From: an uncultured Pseudomonadales bacterium
Lineage (GTDB): Bacteria > Pseudomonadota > Gammaproteobacteria > Pseudomonadales > IMCC2047
Length of the DNA: 10,141 nt
NCBI GenBank assembly: GCA_947258895.1
Contig: CAMYKE010000019.1
Span: 1-10,141, forward strand
Direction of reading: 5' to 3'
Below the pieces are notes generated by a model. It was not told where the DNA came from. It made no database searches and saw only the letters and a list, made by a program, of their open reading frames with translations. Both the position numbers and the translations under genes were made by a program. Below are positions 5,424-10,141 of the stretch, in pieces (the first letter of the stretch is position 1; each line of letters starts with the position of its first letter).

Positions 5424-7357
5424 CAGTTCGCCTCTTTGCTGGCCAGCGCGTCCGCGGCCCGGGCTTCAGCGAAGCTGGCCCGGAGGCGATTATCCAGGCC
5501 CAGCGCATCATTCAGGCGCAACAGTGTGTTTACCCCGACGATTCCATCGGCCTCCACCCCGGCGGCTTGCTGAAATAACTTCACGCGTTGTTCGAGCGCG
5601 CGGTTGTAAATATCGTCGGTGAGGGATACCTCTTCACTGTCAAGCCGGGCAAACTGGTCGGCAAGCCACACCACCATGGCACCCCCGTCCCATAACCCCA
5701 CCGGTGTCCGATACGCCGCGGGCGGGGTCCAGACATACAGGAATTCGCCCGTCCACAGCTCGCCGAGCTCGGTCAGTCCCACGTCAAGATGCCCGTTTGC
5801 GGTGATCAACCGCGCCTGGCTGCCGTCAATACCCGTCACTGCCGCATAGGCTCTCATCTTCGCGGGCGTAGCCAGGGTAATTACCGCCGGTCGGTTTACG
5901 AACTTGAGTTCATCCCAGGTCCTCGCCGAGCCACGCTCGCAGCGATAAGCGGCACCGGTTAGCAAGCAGCTATTGAGATCGAGTGCTGGCGCTCCCGGCA
6001 GGCTACTGCCGAGCCCCGCCAGCGCCTGTTGTTCTTCGCGGCTCCAGGGCGCCGCGCCAGCCAATCTGGCAGCGGGCAGTTCCGGCACGACAGACCTGGC
6101 CGAATCGACGGGGTCTCCGCCGGGTAAGGATCCAGCCGCCAATAAAGGCTCTGCTGGCCCCGCGCGCACCGGAACTGCTGAAAGTTCTCCCGGCGTGGCA
6201 AGCGCTCCAACCGCGGGGGGCTGTTGCGTAGCTGTCGGCTCTTTTGCCGCGGCGGGCTCTTCTACCGCTGAGGGCACTTTTTGCGCTGAGGGCTCTTTTA
6301 CCGCTGAGGGCACTTTTACCGCTGAAGGCACTTTTACCGCTAAGGGCTCTCCGGGCCGGGATACCGGCGCAGTTACTGCGGTGTTCGCGCTGAGAGCCTG
6401 TGCAGGAGGCAACACACCCGCACTCTGGAAGGGGTTAACGCCTGGTCCGATCGTTTGCCACCACAATCCGGCCCCGGCAGCAATGAAAACGACAAGACCG
6501 GCCAGGCCCGCCGCCGCGCGCCACCCGCTGGCTGTTCGCGGTTCGCCACCCAGTACCTCCGCGGCGGCCTGCCTGAATATCGGCATATCGACACTGTTTC
6601 GATTTTGCCCATACGCACCCATCAGCATGCGATCGCACAATACATTGATCAAGCGCGGCAAACCGCCGGTCTTGCGGAAGATACCCTTGACCACGGCCGC
6701 CGGGAACAGCTGCTGGCCCGCGGCCAGACCCGCTACCTGCAGGCGATGATTGATGTAGGCAGCGGTTTCCTCGAGCGACAGCGGCCTGATCTGGTAGCGA
6801 GCGGTAATACGCTGGTTGAGCTGCCGCAGCTCGGGACGCGCCAGAATTGAACTTAACTCGGGCTGGCCGACCAGCACGATCTGCAGCAACTTATCCGTGT
6901 TGGTTTCCAGGTTGGTGAGCAGGCGGATTTGCTCCAGCACGTCGAATTTCAGGTGCTGCGCCTCGTCAATCAGCAATACGGTATTGCGACCCCTGCTATG
7001 GTTCTCGAGCAGGAACCGGTGCAATTTGTCGGTCAGGATTTTAAGGGTCCGGCTGTCCTCGTCGTTGACGATACCCAATTCGTCGCAAACCGTGGCCAGC
7101 AATTCCAGGGAATCGAGCGCCGGATTGAGAACCATGGCCAGATCGATGTTGTCGGGTAATTGCTCCAGCAGGCAGCGCGTCACCGTAGTCTTGCCCGTGC
7201 CGACTTCTCCGGTCAAGAGAATAAAACCGCCACCCGCACGTACACCATACAGCAAATGCGCCAGCGCATCGCGATGATGCTGGCTCATAAACAGGTAGTG
7301 GGGGTTAGGGGCAATGGAAAAAGGTGGTTCCCGAAGCCCAAAATAGTGGCAATACAT
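5423..7357 (-). CDS. gspA: General secretion pathway ATPase GspA (ExeA type) with peptidoglycan-binding domain
   Basis: GspA is an inner-membrane AAA+ ATPase that, with GspB, helps the type II secretin cross and assemble over the peptidoglycan. The start MYCHYFGLREPPFSIAPNP is typical of the family. The ATPase domain (about 1-270) carries Walker A GEVGTGKTT (50-58), Walker B VLLIDEAQ (127-134) and a C-terminal GGLPRLINVLCDR segment (231-243). A single membrane helix lies at about 282-300. A Pro/Ala-rich periplasmic linker follows, including the hexapeptide repeat (about 340-382). A C39-peptidase-like region without an obvious protease triad spans about 445-547, and a PG_binding_1-like domain is at about 555-620 (QRVKLFQQAAGVEADGIVG). 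At 644 residues it is about 100 longer than Aeromonas ExeA, mainly from the linker. No strong ribosome-binding site is seen before the ATG. It overlaps gspB by one base. Confidence 0.92.
   Translation of the reverse strand: MYCHYFGLREPPFSIAPNPHYLFMSQHHRDALAHLLYGVRAGGGFILLTGEVGTGKTTVTRCLLEQLPDNIDLAMVLNPALDSLELLATVCDELGIVNDEDSRTLKILTDKLHRFLLENHSRGRNTVLLIDEAQHLKFDVLEQIRLLTNLETNTDKLLQIVLVGQPELSSILARPELRQLNQRITARYQIRPLSLEETAAYINHRLQVAGLAAGQQLFPAAVVKGIFRKTGGLPRLINVLCDRMLMGAYGQNRNSVDMPIFRQAAAEVLGGEPRTASGWRAAAGLAGLVVFIAAGAGLWWQTIGPGVNPFQSAGVLPPAQALSANTAVTAPVSRPGEPLAVKVPSAVKVPSAVKEPSAQKVPSAVEEPAAAKEPTATQQPPAVGALATPGELSAVPVRAGPAEPLLAAGSLPGGDPVDSARSVVPELPAARLAGAAPWSREEQQALAGLGSSLPGAPALDLNSCLLTGAAYRCERGSARTWDELKFVNRPAVITLATPAKMRAYAAVTGIDGSQARLITANGHLDVGLTELGELWTGEFLYVWTPPAAYRTPVGLWDGGAMVVWLADQFARLDSEEVSLTDDIYNRALEQRVKLFQQAAGVEADGIVGVNTLLRLNDALGLDNRLRASFAEARAADALASKEAN
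6237..6350 (-). repeat. 18-bp tandem repeat inside gspA coding for a hexapeptide linker
   Basis: Six 18-bp units begin at 6237, 6255, 6273, 6291, 6309 and 6327 on the plus strand, followed by a partial unit (6345-6350). The consensus is close to GGCACTTTTACCGCTGAG, alternating with GGCTCTTTTACCGCTGAG. The rightmost units differ by only a few bases, the leftmost are more decayed. The unit length is a multiple of three, so frame is kept; read on the minus strand the units give AVK-x-PS hexapeptides (VPS or EPS). Such in-frame arrays expand and contract by slippage. Confidence 0.85.
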
Positions 7358-7449
7358 AGCTACATCAACAAGACCAAAAATTCAGCGGGAGCCTATTATG
7401 CCCAAAGTCCGCGGCCACATCCATGCTACCAGCTGCATTGCCAAACCCT
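7358..7449 (-). other. hinT-gspA spacer, possible gspAB promoter region
   Basis: This 92-base gap has no stem followed by T-run, so hinT may read through into gspA. On the minus strand a CATAAT hexamer (plus-strand 7395-7400 region) resembles a -10 box, but no convincing -35 lies 16-18 bases upstream. A CCGCGG palindrome is also present. Confidence 0.2.
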
Positions 7450-7791
7450 TCAGCCCGGCGGCCACATGAAGTCACGCCCGCCCAGGACGTGCACATGCAG
7501 GTGAAACACGCTCTGGCCCGCCTTGGCGCCATTATTAATCGCCAGCCGAAAAGCATCTCCATAGCCTCGCTGCGAGGCAACCTGTGCCGCCACATGAAGC
7601 AGGTGACCCAGCAACGGCTCATCCTCCGGCTCGCTATCCGAAAGCATGGCAATGGCTTTCCTGGGAATCACCAGCACGTGCAGGGGAGCCTTGGGATTTA
7701 CATCGTTGAAGGCCAGGCACTGGTCGTCTTCATAGACGATATCCGCACTAATTTCGCCACTGATAATTTTGGAAAAAATGGTGTCGCTCAT
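7450..7791 (-). CDS. hinT: HIT-family purine nucleoside phosphoramidase (HinT type)
   Basis: HinT hydrolyses adenosine 5'-phosphoramidates and similar AMP-lysine or acyl-AMP species in the cytoplasm. The 113-residue product begins MSDTIFSKIISGEISADIVY and carries LAFNDVNPKAPLHVLVIPRK (27-45). It ends in the HIT motif FHLHVHVLGGRD, with H97, H99 and H101 as the phi-H-phi-H-phi-H triad. The C-terminal MWPPG is seen in many short proteobacterial HinT proteins. The frame is open a further 63 bases upstream to 7854, but the family start and length favour the ATG at 7791. No strong Shine-Dalgarno is seen there. It lies 66 bases after the GNAT gene on the same strand, so the two may form a small operon. 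Confidence 0.95.
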   Translation of the reverse strand: MSDTIFSKIISGEISADIVYEDDQCLAFNDVNPKAPLHVLVIPRKAIAMLSDSEPEDEPLLGHLLHVAAQVASQRGYGDAFRLAINNGAKAGQSVFHLHVHVLGGRDFMWPPG

Positions 7792-7857
7792 GATTGATCG
7801 CCCGCAAGGTGGAGGGGAGCACTGATTATCTCGCGTTGGCACGCGCCGATTCAAGAC

Positions 7858-8358
7858 CTACGCGAGACGATATTCCATTCGGAAATCGTCCATCACGAAA
7901 CCGGCCCCAATATCGATGACAACGCTGTCTACAATCTTGAACCCCAGGCGCTCGTACGCTGCGATCGCATCGCGATTGTTTTTGTTCACAGTCAGCCAGA
8001 TCAACCGCAGCTCGAGCTGGCGGGCCAATGCGATCATCTGTCGTATCACGTCGCTGCCAATGCCCTTGCCGCGCAGGCTGCGGGAAATATAAATCTTGCT
8101 CAGGAACAGCGCCTGTTCCAGCGCTTCCCGCAACGTAGCCGCGTAACCGGCCACAGCCCCCTCGTGCTGCACCAGGTAATAACGGTATCCGGCGTCCAGT
8201 TGCGTCCGGATCGCCGCCGGACTCTGCAAATTTGCTACCATGTAGTCGACCTGTGGCTGGCCGATCAGCGGTGGATAGCACTCGTTCCAGATCTGCGCGG
8301 CCAATTGCGCAGTGCGCTCGACCTGCGCCGGGCTTGTGACTGGTAGCAATGTAACCAA
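7858..8358 (-). CDS. GNAT-family N-acetyltransferase
   Basis: This is a 166-residue GCN5-related acetyltransferase that transfers acetyl from acetyl-CoA to an amine on an unknown substrate. Visible blocks are the N-terminal IWNECYPPLIG segment (23-33), beta strands around YRYYLVQHEGAVAGYA (58-73), and LFLSKIYISRSLRGKGIGSD (84-103). In the last, RGKGIG (96-101) is the pyrophosphate-binding motif A loop. Motif B, VNKNNRDAIAAYERLGF, follows at 124-140. All parts are in order and the domain is complete. Start is a TTG at 8358, with AGGA about 9 bases upstream and an in-frame TGA just before it; a second TTG at 8349 is possible. It begins just behind the terminator of the SpmAB-like gene. An ATG at 8368 opens a different frame that I regard as spurious. 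Confidence 0.9.
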   Translation of the reverse strand: MVTLLPVTSPAQVERTAQLAAQIWNECYPPLIGQPQVDYMVANLQSPAAIRTQLDAGYRYYLVQHEGAVAGYAATLREALEQALFLSKIYISRSLRGKGIGSDVIRQMIALARQLELRLIWLTVNKNNRDAIAAYERLGFKIVDSVVIDIGAGFVMDDFRMEYRLA

Positions 8359-8380
8359 CTGTCGTCATCCTGCCGGTTTA

Positions 8381-8406
8381 TTAAAAAACCCCGGACTAGT
8401 AGTCCG
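8381..8406 (-). terminator. Rho-independent terminator after the SpmAB-like gene
   Basis: Read on the minus strand, CGGACT-ACT-AGTCCG (8406-8392) is a perfect 6-bp stem with a 3-base loop. It is followed by GGG and a run of six T (plus-strand A run, 8383-8388). It lies between the stop of the SpmAB-like gene (8423) and the GNAT start (8358). The stem is short, so termination may be only partial. Confidence 0.75.
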
Positions 8407-8422
8407 CCGAGTGGATAGAGTA

Positions 8423-9652
8423 CTAACCAAAAAACCAGTAACTCACCGTGATCGCGGCGACGATCCCCGCTGCGTCCGCGACCAGGCCACAGGCCACCGC
8501 ATGACGTGCTTTTCTGATCCCCACGCTACCAAAGTACACCGCAAGCACGTAAAAGGTAGTTTCGGTGCTGCCCTGCACGACCGCGGCGACCAGCGCGGGA
8601 AAGGAATCCACGCCGTGCTGGCTCATCGTCTCCAGCATCAGGGCGCGCGAGCCACTGCCGCTCAATGGTTTCATCAATGCGGTCGGCAGCGCATCGACAA
8701 AACGGCTGTCCAGTCCCGCCGCCAGTACGACCTGCTCGATACCCCACAGGAGTCCGTCGAGCACGCCACTGGCCCGCAATACCCCGATCGCGACCAGCAT
8801 GCCGACGAGGTACGGTATGATTTTTACCGCTACCCAAAGTCCCTGCCTGGCACCGCCGATAAACGCCGCATAGACATCGATGCCACGAACGTAGCCGCTG
8901 AGCAAAAACGTCATTATCACGCACAGCAGGATAAAATTACCGACCTGGGCCGACACACTGGCCATCGCGGAAGCCGGCATTTGCGAGAGGGTAAATATGA
9001 GCACGGCCAGCAGCAATGCGAAACCTCCGGCATAGTACAGCACCACGCGATCCCAGATTGGCAGCTTCTGGATAGTGGAGGTCAGCATCAACCCGGCCAA
9101 GGTAGAGGCGGTGGTCGCGAGCAGAATCGGAATGAACACCAGGGCCGGTTCCGCCGCACCCTGCTGGGCCCGGAACAGGAACACGGTAACCGGCAATAGC
9201 GTCACCGAGGAGGTATTCAATACCAGGAACAGGATCTGCGCATTGGACGCGCTATCCTTGACCGGATTCAGCTGCTGCAGGTCGCGCATCGCCTTGAGGC
9301 CGAGCGGCGTCGCCGCATTGTCCAGGCCCAGTGCATTCGCCCCCAGGTTCATGGTCACCGAACCAAGCGCGGGGTGGCCGTCGGGAATTTCCGGCATCAG
9401 GCGGCGGAACAACGGGGCCAATAGCCGGCCCAGCTTGCCAATCAGGCCCGCCTGCTCAGCGATTTTGAAGAAGCCAAGCCACAGGCACAACACGCCGATC
9501 AGCCCAATCGCAATCTCCGCACCCAGCTTGGCCATATCGAAAGTGGCATTGATCACCTGCGAGAAGATTTCGGCCTGGCCCATGAACAGCCATTGCACGA
9601 GGCTGGCAATAAACGCCAGCGCGAAAAAGGCGAACCAGATATGCGCTAGCAA
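8423..9652 (-). CDS. SpmA-SpmB fusion, nucleoside-recognition (Gate) domain membrane protein
   Basis: This 409-residue multi-spanning protein joins homologues of the two Bacillus spore maturation proteins in one chain. The SpmA-like half (about 1-190) carries the signature MNLGANALGLDNAATPLGLK (101-120) and LVLNTSSVTLLPVT (143-156). The SpmB-like half (about 235-409) carries LPTALMKPLSGSGSRAL (322-338) and QGSTETTFYVLAVYFGSVGI (360-379). Several hydrophobic helices are evident, for example around 46-62, 138-160, 205-224, 237-255, 273-293 and 385-407. In Bacillus these proteins affect spore core dehydration; the role in non-sporulating Gram-negatives is not established, and a transport function is only an inference from the Gate-domain family. 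The start is TTG at 9652, with GGAG 6 bases before it and an in-frame stop shortly upstream. It lies 43 bases after the M20 peptidase and ends at its own terminator. Confidence 0.88.
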   Translation of the reverse strand: MLAHIWFAFFALAFIASLVQWLFMGQAEIFSQVINATFDMAKLGAEIAIGLIGVLCLWLGFFKIAEQAGLIGKLGRLLAPLFRRLMPEIPDGHPALGSVTMNLGANALGLDNAATPLGLKAMRDLQQLNPVKDSASNAQILFLVLNTSSVTLLPVTVFLFRAQQGAAEPALVFIPILLATTASTLAGLMLTSTIQKLPIWDRVVLYYAGGFALLLAVLIFTLSQMPASAMASVSAQVGNFILLCVIMTFLLSGYVRGIDVYAAFIGGARQGLWVAVKIIPYLVGMLVAIGVLRASGVLDGLLWGIEQVVLAAGLDSRFVDALPTALMKPLSGSGSRALMLETMSQHGVDSFPALVAAVVQGSTETTFYVLAVYFGSVGIRKARHAVACGLVADAAGIVAAITVSYWFFG

Positions 9653-9662
9653 ACCGGGCTCC
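9650..9662 (-). promoter_or_regulatory. Ribosome-binding site deciding the TTG start of the SpmAB-like gene
   Basis: On the minus strand GGAG (9662-9659) is followed by CCCGGT and then TTG (9652-9650), a 6-base spacing. No other start codon exists between the in-frame TGA upstream and this TTG, and the next in-frame ATG would cut into the first membrane helix. Confidence 0.65.
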
Positions 9663-9695
9663 GCGCGCCCCTGTCAGGTCCGCCAGCCCGCATGC

Positions 9696-10141
9696 TCAGG
9701 GTTGCAGCGCCAGGTTGGTTAACAACTGGTAATAGATGCGTACCGCATTCCGGTAATCCGTAATCGACATCCGCTCATTGGTGCCATGAATGCGTCCCGC
9801 ATCGCCACTGCTATAGGTGATCGGCGTAAACCGGAAGATATGCTCGGAGAGTGCGGCATAGTGCCGGGAATCGGTCGCCCCATAGAGCAGCGAGGGGGCG
9901 ACAACCACGTCCGGCCGCACCTGGCGGATGGCCCTGGACAACTCCCGGTAGGCATCGGAATCGATCGGTGACACCCGCGAGGGCTCGCTCTTTATACCGT
10001 CGGTGTGTGACAGTTCAATGAGTGGATCATCGATAATCCGGGTAACCGCGGCGATCACCGAGGCGCTGGACTCACCCGGTACAATCCGGAAATTAATAGT
10101 TGCTTCAGCGGCCTGGGGTAGCACGTTTTCCTTTATCCCGG
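9696..10141 (-). CDS. M20-family metallopeptidase, C-terminal part (5' end outside window)
   Basis: The frame is open from the right edge to the stop at 9696, giving about 147 C-terminal residues of a zinc peptidase usually 450-500 long. The visible part starts GIKENVLPQAAEATINFRI, a strand of the dimerisation (lid) domain with PGES following. Next comes the return to the catalytic domain with YGATDSRHY (86-94 of the visible part). The final GRIHGTNERMSITDY (115-129) contains the histidine that binds metal in the M20 fold. This set resembles the carboxypeptidase S / PM20D1 branch more than DapE or ArgE; the resemblance is by recognition, not computed. The substrate is unknown: small peptides or N-acyl amino acids are plausible. 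The SpmAB-like gene starts 43 bases later on the same strand, so cotranscription is likely. Confidence 0.9.
   Translation of the reverse strand, partial: GIKENVLPQAAEATINFRIVPGESSASVIAAVTRIIDDPLIELSHTDGIKSEPSRVSPIDSDAYRELSRAIRQVRPDVVVAPSLLYGATDSRHYAALSEHIFRFTPITYSSGDAGRIHGTNERMSITDYRNAVRIYYQLLTNLALQP

Noticed and set aside
6212..6350. Possible CRISPR-like array
   Set aside because: Units are 18 bp, contiguous without spacers, and in frame with gspA, so this is a coding tandem repeat.
5973..6749. 258-residue plus-strand open frame opposite gspA, rich in Ala, Gly, Ser and Thr
   Set aside because: Its apparent repeats (EGTF and EGSF units) are just the antisense reading of the 18-bp array in the gspA linker.
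7390..7440. Candidate sigma70 promoter for gspAB (CATAAT -10)
   Set aside because: No acceptable -35 element at 16-18 bases; kept only as a low-confidence note on the spacer.
7792..7854. N-terminal extension of HinT by 21 residues
   Set aside because: The frame is open, but HinT proteins begin at the MSDTIFSKI equivalent and the extension has no conserved residues.
7826..8368. 180-residue same-strand open frame starting with ATG, overlapping GNAT
   Set aside because: It has an ATG near a Shine-Dalgarno, but the protein has no family features, while the other frame encodes a complete GNAT domain.

Overview
This window reads as ordinary chromosomal sequence from a gammaproteobacterium. The clues are the gene order dusB-fis-purH-purD (known from Pseudomonas and relatives), a Fis protein of enterobacterial type, a GspA/GspB (ExeA/ExeB) pair, and a fairly GC-rich composition. 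I cannot name the genus. No rRNA, tRNA, CRISPR array, insertion sequence, phage gene or toxin-antitoxin pair is visible.

Layout: bases 1-3995 are transcribed rightwards and hold the 3' end of dusB (tRNA-dihydrouridine synthase), fis (nucleoid protein) with a good intrinsic terminator, then purH and purD. The last two supply three activities of de novo IMP synthesis. A 152-base gap full of inverted repeats (3996-4147) separates this block from a leftward block.

The leftward block (4148-10141), read in its own direction from the right edge, holds: the C-terminal part of an M20 metallopeptidase, a SpmA-SpmB fusion membrane protein ending in an intrinsic terminator, a GNAT acetyltransferase, a HinT-type HIT hydrolase, gspA and gspB (one-base stop/start overlap), and a small VOC/glyoxalase-like protein.

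Functional reading: the right-hand operons look like housekeeping translation/nucleoid/purine genes. GspA-GspB is the inner-membrane ATPase and partner complex that, in Aeromonas and Vibrio, helps the type II secretion secretin cross the peptidoglycan. No other gsp gene is in the window. The least understood genes are the SpmAB fusion and the adjacent M20 peptidase. Every coding stretch over about 300 bases is accounted for, and the largest non-coding gap is 152 bases. I did not find a convincing new biological system. The most notable items are the 18-bp repeat array inside gspA, the dense dyad symmetries after purD, and the terminator placed just before the GNAT ribosome-binding site.
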